Source: CAYVQA01 sp045119035 (lineage in GTDB: Bacteria; Bacillota_I; Bacilli_A; ML615J-28; CAG-313). Taken from it: a stretch of DNA of 64,000 nt. The stretch is taken from the NCBI GenBank assembly GCA_045119035.1, contig JBGVCU010000004.1, positions 1-64,000 on the forward strand. The letters run 5' to 3'. The notes under the pieces are model-generated. The model worked only from the letters and a program-made list of their open reading frames with translations, made no database searches and was not told where the DNA came from. Shown piece after piece: positions 17,238 to 27,165 of the stretch; the stretch's first letter is position 1; each line of letters starts with the position of its first letter. The translations under genes were made by a program, and so were the position numbers.

Positions 17238-20200
17238 TTATTCAGTATAAACAACGATTTGAGAAACTCTAACTTGTGCAGCGATTTTCGCAATTGTGAA
17301 AGATGTTGCAGGAGTATCTAAAGTAATTGTTGTTGTAGTACCATCTACATTAATAGTAGCACCTTCTACAGTTTGACTAGCAGAGAAGTTTTTACCACCA
17401 GTTGTTGTAAATACGATTTTAGTAATATTTGCAGTGCTTTCGAAAGTTAAACTTGTGTTAGCATAGAAACGAGCAGGGTTAACATAATCTGCAATAGGTT
17501 GAGTAGATGCAGCTTTTGCATTTGTGATTGTTAAACCATCAACAGACCATACTTGTTTATCAGCAGAAAACTCAGTTCTATTTTCTCCTTCAAAAGTAAT
17601 AGTAATTTCAGCAGGAACTACTGGAGTTTCAGGTTCAACTACTTCATGACCTTGACATTTAACACTTTCTTCACCATCGCAATCTTCAGCTGTACATAAT
17701 TGACATGTAGGGCATGCTACGTGTTCATGTGCAGGAACTTCAGGTTCAACAACGTGACCAGCACATTTAACTTCAGCAGCACCATCACAATCAGCAGCTG
17801 TACATAATCCACAAGTAGGGCATGCTACGTGTTCATGTGCAGGAACTTCAGGTTCAACTGGAGTATCAGGAGTTTCAGAAGCAGCTGCTCCAACCCATTC
17901 AATATTCCAAATTGTAGCTCTATCTTTATTACCAACTATACCATTAGGGCAGTTATTAACGAATTCAATAACGAATTCTCCTTCAACAGCAAATGTATAT
18001 TCAGCTAATCTAATTTCATATTTTGCTTTATCAGGATTATCATATCCAAAAACTTCAGTTGCTAATACATTACCAGCTGCATCTTTAATATTTAAAGTTA
18101 CGCTAATTTTTGTATCAGTAAATAAGTTAGTATATTTGAAAGTTAATTTAGATAAACCACCACTTAATAATGGAGATTTAATTGTACCAATTTTATCTGT
18201 TCCACCAGCAATTGTGAATGCTCTTGTATTTTCATCACCTAAGAATCCAAATACAGGGTTTGCATTAGTTTCAGGATTAACAGCTCCAGCATTTACTGCA
18301 GCAAATGTTGCAGTCCATCCAGCAGTTGTAGTTCTATCAAGATAAGAAGAGTTATGTGCAACTGTATTGAAGTCATCTTTACCACCAGAAACAACTGGAG
18401 TTTCAGGTTCAACTACTTCATGACCTTGACATTTAACACTTTCTTCACCATCACAATCTTCAGCAGTACATAATCCACATGTAGGACACGCAACGTGTTC
18501 ATGTGCAGGAACTTCAGGTTCAACTGGAGTATCAGGAGTTTCAGTTCCACCAACTAAAGCATATAAGTTAGCGCAATAGCTTGTAGAAGCTTTTGAAACT
18601 AAACTCATACCGAATGTATTATAAGAACCATATGTTCCCATGAATACTGTATTTGTACCATCAGTAGTAACGAATGTAGCAAGTTCTGCATCATAAGTAA
18701 ATACAGATGCGCTAGCTTCATCAGTTACATATACGAAGTTGTGGTGTGTTCCTGATACTTGGTAAGCAACGTATTTAACATCAGAACCAGCAACAACTTT
18801 AATTAAATATCCACCTTCAACAACTACTAAATATGCATCAGCAGCATCTTCAGCAACAGTTGTAGTAGCACCATAGTATCCACTCATAGCACCAGTTGCA
18901 TAGTAAGTAGCAGCTTTTTGTGTTTGGTAGAATCCTAATTTATAAGCAACACCAGCTTCAAAGTTAGCAACAACTTGCCATGTAGCTTCAGGAGTTACAA
19001 CTTCATGACCTTGACATTTAACTTCAGCAGCACCATCGCAATCTTCAGCAGTACATAATCCACATGTAGGACATGCAACGTGAGTATGTGTAGGAACTTC
19101 AGGTTCAACTGGAGCATCAGAACCTTCACCTAAGTAAATTGTGATAGAATCCCAATACATTGAATATGTGTAAGAAGGGTTAATTTCTAATTTAAAGAAT
19201 GTGAATGCTCCACCAGGAGTAACTGTATAAGTAGTTTGACCTGCAACAGTTGAGAAATTAACAGTATGAGTTAAGCTTCCTGCTTCAGTACCGAATGAGT
19301 AAATCATGCAGTTTGCGTTATCATATGTTTTCTTAGTAGAGTTATAAACCATTTCAATTTTTTCAATAGCACCAGAGAAAGCAACAGTGTTCCAAATTTG
19401 TGATCTATTTCCACCGTCAGCTTCTTTGTTTCTCATTTGAATACCAGCAGCATAGTTACCTAATTCAACGAATTGAATTGTAACACCGTTAACTGTAGCA
19501 GTGCTTGAAGCATAACTATTGCTAGCAAGTTCTAATGAACTTAATGTTAATTCAACAACACCTTCAACAGTTGCTTCAACTAAAGGAATAACAACTGTGA
19601 AATCTTTAGTAGCAACAGCTTCATTAACTGTTGCAGTTGCAGTTAATACTACTGTTTGATCAGCTTCAGCTCTTGTAACAACAGCTTGGCCATCAACGAT
19701 TTCAATACCAGTACCTTCTTTAACAGCCCAAGTTAATCCATCAGCTGTAGGTAATGTGAATGTTTTTAAATAACTATCTTCTAATGAAACACCATTTAAA
19801 ATAAATTGTGCTTTTTCGTCATCAGTTAATTCTTGAGCTTGAACTTCTGTAATAGGATAAGAAGTAAGCATTAATCTATGTCCTTCACCATCTTTAATAT
19901 CATATTGAACTAAAGTGATGTTAATAGTTTTTCCATTATATGGTTGTAATGCAGCAATGTAATCAGTTTCATTATTGTATCCTGGAATATATGTATATTC
20001 AGTTTTATAATAAATTCTAGCTTTATCACCAGTTTTAGGGTCAGTGATATAAACATTAGTATATTGTTCAGTAACGATTTCTAATAATACATCAACATTG
20101 ATTAATTCTCCACCGATTTTACCACTGTCTTTACCTAATGCCATATGAGCACCTAAAGTAGTTTTTTGAGCTTCAGGTAATGTAGCGTTTTCGCTAACTA

Positions 20201-20897
20201 CAGTAATACCAGCGTTTTTAACTTGGAAAATTTCATAATAAATATCAGCAGTACCACTTACTTGAACTTCTGTTCCAACTGTTAAATCAGATGCAGTAAA
20301 AACATAAATACCAGCAGATCCATCATGAACGAAGATTTGGTTACCTTGGTTAGATGCCATTTTAGCAACGATAACACCAGTAAATGTAACTTCAGTTCCA
20401 GTTGCGATTTCACCAGCAACAAGTTGTGCTTCTAATTTAGCAAGATTGAATACTTCACCAGCTTCAACAACTGTGAAAGTCCAGCTTTCAGTTGCACTAT
20501 AAACTTCATCAACAACATTTCCTTCATCGTCTAAGTTATATGAGATTGAATAAGTAGCAGTAACAACAACAGTAGCATTACCTTGACCATAAACTGGTCT
20601 AGTAACTTTACCATCTAAAGCGATAACTTCAGTGTTATCAGATTCCCAGCTAATTGTTACACCTGGAGCAAAGCTATTAGATGTAGCAAACGTTAAATCA
20701 CCAACAACAGTTAAGTCTTGTTCTGTCCAACCAATTTTATCCATTGCTTTATTAACTAAAGCTTGAGCATCACTTAAAGTAATACCATCGATTGGTTCTG
20801 GTTGTTCTGGTGGCGTAACTTGTTGTCCGCATCCGATTAATGCGAACACAGCAATTAACGCTAAAACAAAACTATAAAATTTTTTTGAAATAGACAT
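17238..20897 (-). CDS. Large lipoprotein with Ig-like, OB-fold and Cys-rich modules
   Basis: A 1219-residue surface lipoprotein (lipobox LIGC, Cys23). Order: Ig-like domain (~35-145); a tandem OB-fold region (~150-360) with VTFTGVIVAK...NQIFVHDGSAGIYVF of the kind found in YhcR-type extracellular nucleases; another Ig-like domain (~365-440); a jelly-roll-like module (~450-590); then four Cys-rich spacers (HVACPTCGLCTAEDCDG...KCQGHE) alternating with further beta modules. No nuclease active site is visible. It is the last gene of the operon that starts with the ABC transporter and lies 30 bp after the SNase lipoprotein gene. OB folds in two adjacent lipoproteins suggest nucleic-acid binding at the surface, which is inference. 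Start backed by GGAGGAGAAATAATG. Confidence 0.7.
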   Translation of the reverse strand: MSISKKFYSFVLALIAVFALIGCGQQVTPPEQPEPIDGITLSDAQALVNKAMDKIGWTEQDLTVVGDLTFATSNSFAPGVTISWESDNTEVIALDGKVTRPVYGQGNATVVVTATYSISYNLDDEGNVVDEVYSATESWTFTVVEAGEVFNLAKLEAQLVAGEIATGTEVTFTGVIVAKMASNQGNQIFVHDGSAGIYVFTASDLTVGTEVQVSGTADIYYEIFQVKNAGITVVSENATLPEAQKTTLGAHMALGKDSGKIGGELINVDVLLEIVTEQYTNVYITDPKTGDKARIYYKTEYTYIPGYNNETDYIAALQPYNGKTINITLVQYDIKDGEGHRLMLTSYPITEVQAQELTDDEKAQFILNGVSLEDSYLKTFTLPTADGLTWAVKEGTGIEIVDGQAVVTRAEADQTVVLTATATVNEAVATKDFTVVIPLVEATVEGVVELTLSSLELASNSYASSTATVNGVTIQFVELGNYAAGIQMRNKEADGGNRSQIWNTVAFSGAIEKIEMVYNSTKKTYDNANCMIYSFGTEAGSLTHTVNFSTVAGQTTYTVTPGGAFTFFKLEINPSYTYSMYWDSITIYLGEGSDAPVEPEVPTHTHVACPTCGLCTAEDCDGAAEVKCQGHEVVTPEATWQVVANFEAGVAYKLGFYQTQKAATYYATGAMSGYYGATTTVAEDAADAYLVVVEGGYLIKVVAGSDVKYVAYQVSGTHHNFVYVTDEASASVFTYDAELATFVTTDGTNTVFMGTYGSYNTFGMSLVSKASTSYCANLYALVGGTETPDTPVEPEVPAHEHVACPTCGLCTAEDCDGEESVKCQGHEVVEPETPVVSGGKDDFNTVAHNSSYLDRTTTAGWTATFAAVNAGAVNPETNANPVFGFLGDENTRAFTIAGGTDKIGTIKSPLLSGGLSKLTFKYTNLFTDTKISVTLNIKDAAGNVLATEVFGYDNPDKAKYEIRLAEYTFAVEGEFVIEFVNNCPNGIVGNKDRATIWNIEWVGAAASETPDTPVEPEVPAHEHVACPTCGLCTAADCDGAAEVKCAGHVVEPEVPAHEHVACPTCQLCTAEDCDGEESVKCQGHEVVEPETPVVPAEITITFEGENRTEFSADKQVWSVDGLTITNAKAASTQPIADYVNPARFYANTSLTFESTANITKIVFTTTGGKNFSASQTVEGATINVDGTTTTITLDTPATSFTIAKIAAQVRVSQIVVYTE
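17638..19120. repeat. Four copies of a Cys-rich spacer within the 1219-residue lipoprotein
   Basis: Near-identical DNA segments of about 110-125 bp at roughly 17644-17750, 17752-17879, 18417-18543 and 19002-19114. Each encodes HVACPTCGLCTAEDCDG plus KCQGHE, with Pro/Glu-rich linkers (PVEPEVPAHE). Two are directly adjacent. The DNA-level similarity implies recent duplication or ongoing recombination. The pattern could bind a metal through five Cys and flanking His. Confidence 0.8.
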
Positions 20898-20927
20898 TAT
20901 TTCTCCTCCTATGTCTTTTTTATTTAA

Positions 20928-22289
20928 TTATTTTTTTAATACTAAATCATTATCATTTAATGTATGTCCAGAAATAACAAGTTGAATGCCGCTAGCATCA
21001 TACATTGTTTCAGATCCGTTTAATACATCATAGAATCCTACAATAGCAGTAATAGATTCAAAAGTTTTACCATTGAAATAGTCACCTTTTGAAATTGCTA
21101 AATCATTATTTTCACCAGAAATCATAATTGCTCCGGCTACTCTTAATTCGATTTCATTATTATCTTGATCTTTTAAATATAGTGTAAATCCACCATTAGG
21201 AGATGTATATGTTCTATATACAGTAAGGTTTGTCATTCTAACAAGTTTAGATTGTAGATTGTCACTAGCTTGTTTATATTCAGCACCAGTTAATTCTACA
21301 ATGTGGTCTTCTCTAACGTATCCGCTACCGAAGTCCATAATACCGCATTTTTCACGGTTAATATCAGTGATTTGTAATGCACCGTTGTAATATCCAATTT
21401 TACCTTGAATATATACTTCACGTCCTTCTTTTAAGATTGTTTGGCTAAATCCACCATATACATAAACGTTATATGTATCACCAGTTTCAGGATCTTTATA
21501 TTCTAAATATCCAGAAATTTGACCTTCATCTTTAACAACAATACCAGAAGTACGGATTACTTTACCTTGATAAGTTTCTTGTAAAGTCTTATCTAAAGTA
21601 GAATATTTTTCTCTAATTTCTTTAATAGTTAATGCTTCACCGTTTTCGCTAGCATCATAAGTTCTATCTGTTTCTCCCCAAACTCTGTAACCTAAATTTC
21701 TTACAGTTTTTTCAGCAGTAGAGAATAAATCAGCATATTGTGTACCTACAGCTTTACCAACAGAATAAGCATTTTCAACGATTTCAAGATTTAAAAGTCT
21801 GAAATCACTTGTATCGCTTGTACGATACCATACCCAAGCAAGATATCTTCCGTTTGAATCAGTTCTTTCACCTTCAGCAACAAGAACTACTGTAGTTGCT
21901 TTAGCTAAGATTCCTTTTGTAAAACGAGAAGCAGCAAATCCCCAAGGGTCTACACGATATGTAGATTCAGGAGTATTAATACCTAAATAACGTGTAGTAA
22001 TATTTTTTCCATTTACTCTAAAAATAGAAGTATCTCCGTCAACACCTTGATTGTATGTAACTTCACCAATACCATCTTCGATGAAATCTTTACCTTCCCA
22101 AGCTAAATCTAATTTTAACTTGTCAGTTTCAGGTGTTAAGAAAGTATAATTATCTGAATTAACTTCTTGACCAGGTTTTTCTCCAGGAGTTTCACCAGGA
22201 GTTGTGCCAGGCACTGGCATTTCACATCCAGTAGCAAAAGCTACTAGAAGTAAAATTACCAATAAACTAAATATTTTTTTCATTTTCAT
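20928..22289 (-). CDS. SNase-family nuclease lipoprotein with OB folds
   Basis: A 453-residue secreted, lipid-anchored nuclease (lipobox ATGC, Cys22) with a Pro/Gly/Glu linker. The staphylococcal-nuclease domain (~75-205) shows DGDT (84-87), TTRYLGINTPES with Arg100 and Glu108, and GRYLAWVW with Arg148, aligning with SNase Asp21, Arg35, Glu43 and Arg87. Position 105 is Asn where SNase has Asp40, a substitution I believe occurs in other family members. Two OB-like domains follow (~225-330 and ~335-450). It would cleave extracellular DNA or RNA next to the cell. Sitting after the ABC transporter genes, it parallels mycoplasma MG186. Start backed by AAGG six bases before ATG. Confidence 0.85.
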   Translation of the reverse strand: MKMKKIFSLLVILLLVAFATGCEMPVPGTTPGETPGEKPGQEVNSDNYTFLTPETDKLKLDLAWEGKDFIEDGIGEVTYNQGVDGDTSIFRVNGKNITTRYLGINTPESTYRVDPWGFAASRFTKGILAKATTVVLVAEGERTDSNGRYLAWVWYRTSDTSDFRLLNLEIVENAYSVGKAVGTQYADLFSTAEKTVRNLGYRVWGETDRTYDASENGEALTIKEIREKYSTLDKTLQETYQGKVIRTSGIVVKDEGQISGYLEYKDPETGDTYNVYVYGGFSQTILKEGREVYIQGKIGYYNGALQITDINREKCGIMDFGSGYVREDHIVELTGAEYKQASDNLQSKLVRMTNLTVYRTYTSPNGGFTLYLKDQDNNEIELRVAGAIMISGENNDLAISKGDYFNGKTFESITAIVGFYDVLNGSETMYDASGIQLVISGHTLNDNDLVLKK

Positions 22290-22325
22290 ATTAAACCTTA
22301 AATGTTTTTTAAATTATGCCTTCAA

Positions 22326-23939
22326 TTATTGTTGTTCAGGTTGAAGATATAATTTTAAATTTGTTTTTGCATTAGCGAAAGCTTGATCAATTGTTGTACC
22401 TAACATAACAGCTTTAACTAAGTTTTCAACTTCTGCACGAGAAATATCAGTTCCTAAGAAAGTAACGTTTGTGAAGAACCAATTTCTTTGAGTCCATCCA
22501 ACTTTTGCAGCTTTACCAGAAATATCTGGGTTATAAATGATGTTTCCATCTTCATCTTTTTCAGGTTCACCATCAGCATTTCTTTGAATTCCTAAAACGA
22601 AATCTTGATATTTTTGAGATTCATAAACATCAGATCTGATTGGGAAGTAAGAAGTACCTGTAGAGAATTTTAAACTATTTTCATAATTTAACATATGTAA
22701 CATGAATAACCATGCATATTTTTCAACTTCTTTATCAACTTGTTCTAATAATGTAAGGTTAGTACCTTGTTGAATTACTTGGTAATTTTCAGGAGCTGTA
22801 CCTTCCATTTGAGGATAAGTTGCAACACCAACTGTGAATAAATCACTGTTATTATATGTAGCACCAGCACTTGAACCAGTAGTAATGATACATTGACCAG
22901 CTTTGAAAGCATCTGAACAGTAGTTAACACCTAATACACCAGATGTAGTGAAGTGGTTAAGATCTACTTGAGATTTATAATATTCAACAGCTTGTCTAGC
23001 ATAAGGGTTATCTTGGTTAAGGAATGTGAATTCACCATTCTTTAAGTTTCCAGTTGTACCGAATCTTGTATAAGCTTGTTCACCTCTTGCACCGTATGCA
23101 CCAGTTGGATCTAATGCAGCTAATTGTTGAGTTAAAGTGATGAATAAGTTAGATTGAGAGTCATATGCGAATGCAGCTGACATTGTTCCTTCAGCAATAA
23201 ATGCAGCATATTCTGGAGTTAATTTGAATGCAGCACCAATTTTTTCAAATTCTTGCCAAGTTGGATGCCAAATGAAGTCAGGGCTAATAACACGTTTAGT
23301 ACCATTAGTTACATAACCATCAGCATTTGTTTGAACAGCTTCATATTGAGAATATACTTCATTATGATCATATCCTAATAAAGTAGTAAACCAGTCATAT
23401 TTAGCAAAAATAGTTTGGTTATAGAATACTACTTCTGTAGATTTGTTAAGTGGTAAGCTATAGAATGCATCTCCACCATATACTCCACCTTCATTGTAGA
23501 AACTTTCAACTAATAAAGATGAGTCAAATCCTTGAGCATCAAATCCTAATTTTTCATCGTAGATATATTCATTTAAATCTACAACTGAATTAGAATGTAA
23601 ATATGCAGTTACATGGTCTGGATAAGTTTGAACGATTGCAGGAACTTCACCAGTTTGAATGTATTTTTTAACTTTATCTAATAAGTTATCATAGCTTCCT
23701 TCTGAAGTTTGTTGGATATCAACATTTGGATATTTTGCTTCGAATGAAGTAATCATATCTTCAATAATGTTTTGAATGTTAGCTCCGTTACCATGCCAAA
23801 ATTGAACAACAACTTTGTCACCACTTCCAGGTTGTTCACCAGGTTTTTCACCAGGTTGTTCACCTTGTGGAGGTTGTGTACAGCTTACTAACACGAAAGC
23901 AAAAAACATAACAAATAAAATGTTTAATAGTTTTTTCAT
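22326..23939 (-). CDS. ABC transporter solute-binding lipoprotein (family 1 type)
   Basis: A 537-residue extracellular binding protein. Lipobox LVSC (Cys20) is followed by a linker of PGEKPGEQPG type shared with the nuclease lipoprotein. The mature part starts VVVQFWHGNGANIQNIIEDM and has the EAKYPNVDIQ and ...VPAIVQTYPDHVTAYL features of UgpB/MalE-like proteins. Standard annotation would be carbohydrate uptake, but the nuclease partner makes nucleotides, oligonucleotides or glycerophospho-compounds alternatives. It lies between the permease genes and the nuclease gene. Start backed by AAAGGAGAAAAAAATG. Confidence 0.85.
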   Translation of the reverse strand: MKKLLNILFVMFFAFVLVSCTQPPQGEQPGEKPGEQPGSGDKVVVQFWHGNGANIQNIIEDMITSFEAKYPNVDIQQTSEGSYDNLLDKVKKYIQTGEVPAIVQTYPDHVTAYLHSNSVVDLNEYIYDEKLGFDAQGFDSSLLVESFYNEGGVYGGDAFYSLPLNKSTEVVFYNQTIFAKYDWFTTLLGYDHNEVYSQYEAVQTNADGYVTNGTKRVISPDFIWHPTWQEFEKIGAAFKLTPEYAAFIAEGTMSAAFAYDSQSNLFITLTQQLAALDPTGAYGARGEQAYTRFGTTGNLKNGEFTFLNQDNPYARQAVEYYKSQVDLNHFTTSGVLGVNYCSDAFKAGQCIITTGSSAGATYNNSDLFTVGVATYPQMEGTAPENYQVIQQGTNLTLLEQVDKEVEKYAWLFMLHMLNYENSLKFSTGTSYFPIRSDVYESQKYQDFVLGIQRNADGEPEKDEDGNIIYNPDISGKAAKVGWTQRNWFFTNVTFLGTDISRAEVENLVKAVMLGTTIDQAFANAKTNLKLYLQPEQQ

Positions 23940-23994
23940 TTTTTTCTCCTTTAAATATTTTTACATATATATATCTACTAAAACAAATTTAGTT

Positions 23995-24960
23995 TTAGCC
24001 TTTAATACCGCTTCTAGAAACTCCACGCATGATGTATTTACGCATGAAAATGAATAGAAGCATTAGTGGCGCAGTAATGATTGTTGCTGCAGCCATTTGT
24101 AAGTTTTGAGCACTACGTCCATCTTCTGATGTAAACGAAGTTCTTAAACCGTTAGATACCAATCTCATTTCCTCAGTTTGAGTAACTAAGTTTGGCCAAA
24201 TGTATGAGTTCCATGAACCCATAAGTTTTAAAATAGTAATTGTAGTAATTGTAGGTAAAGCCATTGGAATTAATACTTTAATTAAATATTTAAAGTCTCC
24301 ATTTCCATCAACTTTAGCTGCAAGATATAGTTCATTAGGAACTTGTCTAAAGTTTTCTCTTAATAAGTAGATATAGAATACACTTACTAAGAAAGGAACG
24401 ATCATAGCGCTGTATGTATCAATCCATCCTAATTTACTAACAGTAATAAAGTTTGTGATAACCATCATTTCCCCAGGAATCATCATTGTTGCTAAGAATA
24501 ATGTAAACATTAAATCTCTACCAATGAATTTAAGTCTTGAGAAAGCAAAGGCAGCAAATATTGTTGTAACAAGTGTACCTAGTGTAGAAATTACACCAAC
24601 GTAAACTGTATTGAAGATTAATCTACCCATTTTAGCTCTTTGCATTGCAATAGGATAGTTTTCCCAAATAATTTCTTTAGGGAAGTAAGTTACATAAATA
24701 GAATCTAATTCTTGAGCAGATTTTAAAGATGTAATAATCATCCAATAGAATGGGAACACAATATAAACAGCAATAATAGCTAAGAAAATATAAATAAATA
24801 CTCTAAAAATAGCTTTTCTAATTTTTTGTTTCTTAATATAAGCTTGAACTGTTTCTACATCAGCATCATCTTTAGGGCGATATACTTTAAGCACACCACT
24901 TAATAAGTAAACTAAGAAAAGTAAAGCAATTACGCTAAATAAAATAATATACTTAATCAT
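23995..24960 (-). CDS. ABC transporter permease, MalG/UgpE type
   Basis: A 321-residue inner-membrane permease. It has an extra N-terminal membrane helix (residues 1-~24) and about six further segments. The EAA loop AAKVDGNGDFKYLIKVLIPMALP near residues 220-243 contacts the ATPase. The C-terminal FIFMRKYIMRGVSRSGIKG is characteristic of MalG/UgpE-type subunits. It pairs with the adjacent MalF-type permease 12 bp upstream; GGAGGTAAGGAAAATG supports the start. The plus-strand ORF at 23815-24057 is a shadow of this gene and the binding-protein gene. Confidence 0.9.
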   Translation of the reverse strand: MIKYIILFSVIALLFLVYLLSGVLKVYRPKDDADVETVQAYIKKQKIRKAIFRVFIYIFLAIIAVYIVFPFYWMIITSLKSAQELDSIYVTYFPKEIIWENYPIAMQRAKMGRLIFNTVYVGVISTLGTLVTTIFAAFAFSRLKFIGRDLMFTLFLATMMIPGEMMVITNFITVSKLGWIDTYSAMIVPFLVSVFYIYLLRENFRQVPNELYLAAKVDGNGDFKYLIKVLIPMALPTITTITILKLMGSWNSYIWPNLVTQTEEMRLVSNGLRTSFTSEDGRSAQNLQMAAATIITAPLMLLFIFMRKYIMRGVSRSGIKG

Positions 24961-24972
24961 TTTCCTTACCTC

Positions 24973-25983
24973 CTAGTAATGCACTCTCTTCTTACTTACA
25001 AACGATTGAATCGCAGTGAATAGTAAGATAATTGCAAATAGAATAACCGCTCCAGCAGCAGCAATAGGGCTACAGCTTATAGAATATTGAATTCCGTTAA
25101 TTTGAGTAGGAATTACTTGGTCCATCTTTTCATAAATAAACCATACAACTGTTGCCATTGAGTGATTTGCTTCATCTCCTTGCCAAGAAGCAGCAGGGCC
25201 GAAGATCGCAACAATAGATGTATATTCTTTAAACGCACCAATAAATGATGTAATCATTAAGTATAAAATTTGTGGTGAAAGTAGTGGAACTGTAATTCTT
25301 GAGAATACTCTCCATTTAGGTGTACTATCAATTTGAGCTGCTTGATAATATTGTTTATCAATACTTTGTAAAGCACTCATAAAGATTAAGATTTTAAACG
25401 GTAATGAGCTCCAAGTAATATAGAAGATTAAAACAAACATTGCTGCAGCCTTACTAGGTTGTGCACCGTTCATCATATATCCTCCAAGCCAGTTTACACC
25501 ATCAACTCCAAATAAATTTAAAACACTATTAATTAAACCTTTTTGAGGTTCAAACATTACGGCAAATACCATCCCAATCGCGATTGTATTTGTAACGTAT
25601 GGTAAAAAGTAAACAGTTTGTAAAAATCTTTGTAATACTTTTACTGAGTTTAAAGCAACAGAAATTAAAAGTGATAAAGCAATTGTAATTGGAACTGACA
25701 CAAACACAATAATCATTGTATTTTTTAAATAAGTAATGTAATTCGGGTCAGTTAAAACTGTTTTGTAGTTAGAGAATCCATATTTAACAAATCCATCTAA
25801 TCCGTCATAACCATAACCTTCTTTAAAAGATAACATTACAGTATTAAATAACGGATAGAATGTGAATACTAACATTAATAGTAAAGCAGGTGCTAAGAAA
25901 AATAACCCTTTCCCTAAACCTTGACTTTCTTTTCTAACAGCTTTCCAACTAATTCTTTTTTTGATAAAAGCTTGATTTTGCAT
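24973..25983 (-). CDS. ABC transporter permease, MalF/UgpA type
   Basis: A 336-residue membrane protein with six to seven predicted helices. Near its N-terminus is LFFLAPALLLMLVFTFYPLFNTVMLSF, typical of MalF/UgpA subunits, and the EAA loop YYQAAQIDSTPKWRVFSRITVPLLSP is near residues 215-240. It carries SysI and NSIA-type periplasm-facing loops with no unusual domains. Genes for ATPase, this permease, the second permease and the binding protein follow each other with 9, 12 and 34 bp gaps or so, a single transport complex. Confidence 0.9.
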   Translation of the reverse strand: MQNQAFIKKRISWKAVRKESQGLGKGLFFLAPALLLMLVFTFYPLFNTVMLSFKEGYGYDGLDGFVKYGFSNYKTVLTDPNYITYLKNTMIIVFVSVPITIALSLLISVALNSVKVLQRFLQTVYFLPYVTNTIAIGMVFAVMFEPQKGLINSVLNLFGVDGVNWLGGYMMNGAQPSKAAAMFVLIFYITWSSLPFKILIFMSALQSIDKQYYQAAQIDSTPKWRVFSRITVPLLSPQILYLMITSFIGAFKEYTSIVAIFGPAASWQGDEANHSMATVVWFIYEKMDQVIPTQINGIQYSISCSPIAAAGAVILFAIILLFTAIQSFVSKKRVHY

Positions 25984-25992
25984 AATTAAAAC

Positions 25993-27120
25993 CTAATTTA
26001 ATCTTTCTTCAGTAATCTTATCAAATACGAATAGTTTGTTAGGTTTAATTTTTGCTTTAATAACTGTTCCTTCTTCTACAACAACATCAGAATCAACAAT
26101 CATTCTGAATGTATCTTGTTCAGTATTTTCGTTAACACCGATGATTGAAATATCTCTACCGATGTATTCAACGCTTTGAACTTTGAACGATAAGTCTCCA
26201 TCAGGACATACTTCAAATCCTTCTGGTCTAATACCTACAGTAACTTCTTGATCTTCAATGTCTTTATTCATTGAACCAACAATTTCATCACCAATTAAAA
26301 TATTTCCGCCTTTTACACTTCCACGGAAGATATTAATTGGAGGAGTTCCTAAGAACTTAGCAACGAATAAGTTTCTTGGATTGTTATAAACTTCTTGAGG
26401 TTGCCCAATTTGTTGCATTTCTCCAAGTTTCATAACAACAATCTCATCAGAAATACTCATAGCTTCTTCTTGGTCATGTGTTACGAATACAGTAGTAATA
26501 CCAGTTTCTCTTTGAATTCTTTTGATTTCTTCACGAGTTTGAAGTCTAAGTCTTGCATCTAAGTTTGATAAAGGTTCATCTAATAATAGAACTCTTGGTT
26601 CTTTAACAAGTGCACGAGCAATTGCAACACGTTGTTGTTGACCACCTGATAATTGTTTAGGTTTACGTTCTAATAATTCTTCGATACCTACAAGCTTAGC
26701 ATATTTAAGCGCTCTAATTTCCATATCTTCTTTAGGCATCTTCTTACTAATAACTTCGTGTTCATCACCATTTTCGTCAATTACTTTAGTAGGAACATCT
26801 CTTAAATTTTCAAGTGGGAATAAAATGTTCTTCTTAACTGACATATGAGGATATAAAGCATAGTTTTGAAAAACTAAACCAATTCCTCTTTTTTCTGGTG
26901 AAAGTTGAGTTACATCATCTTCACCAAAGAAGATTTGACCACTGCTTGGTTCATGTAAACCAGCAATCATATATAGAGTTGTTGATTTACCACACCCAGA
27001 TGGTCCAAGTAAACCGACTAATTTTCCTGAAGGAATAACGATATCTAAATTATCAACCGCACGAACTTCAGAATTTTTGTCAGCAAAAATTTTTGTTAGA
27101 TTGACTAAACGTATGTCCAT
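25993..27120 (-). CDS. ABC transporter ATPase, MsmX/UgpC type
   Basis: A 375-residue ATPase driving the importer. Walker A GPSGCGKSTTLYMIAG, Q-loop VFQNYALYPHMSV, signature LSGGQQQRVAIARAL, Walker B VLLLDEPLSNLDARL, switch His in TVFVTHDQEEAMS, then a C-terminal TOBE/OB regulatory region (GIRPEGF). An insert of about 20 residues (around TKVIDENGDEHEVISKKMP) lies in the helical domain between Q-loop and signature, where MsmX and UgpC are shorter. Mycoplasma MG187, in a similar nuclease-linked cluster, is also enlarged as I recall. First gene of the operon; GGAGGTTTCAATATG start. Confidence 0.9.
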   Translation of the reverse strand: MDIRLVNLTKIFADKNSEVRAVDNLDIVIPSGKLVGLLGPSGCGKSTTLYMIAGLHEPSSGQIFFGEDDVTQLSPEKRGIGLVFQNYALYPHMSVKKNILFPLENLRDVPTKVIDENGDEHEVISKKMPKEDMEIRALKYAKLVGIEELLERKPKQLSGGQQQRVAIARALVKEPRVLLLDEPLSNLDARLRLQTREEIKRIQRETGITTVFVTHDQEEAMSISDEIVVMKLGEMQQIGQPQEVYNNPRNLFVAKFLGTPPINIFRGSVKGGNILIGDEIVGSMNKDIEDQEVTVGIRPEGFEVCPDGDLSFKVQSVEYIGRDISIIGVNENTEQDTFRMIVDSDVVVEEGTVIKAKIKPNKLFVFDKITEERLN

Positions 27121-27165
27121 ATTGAAACCTCCTATAATTCTCTATGTCAAAACATACCTATAAGG

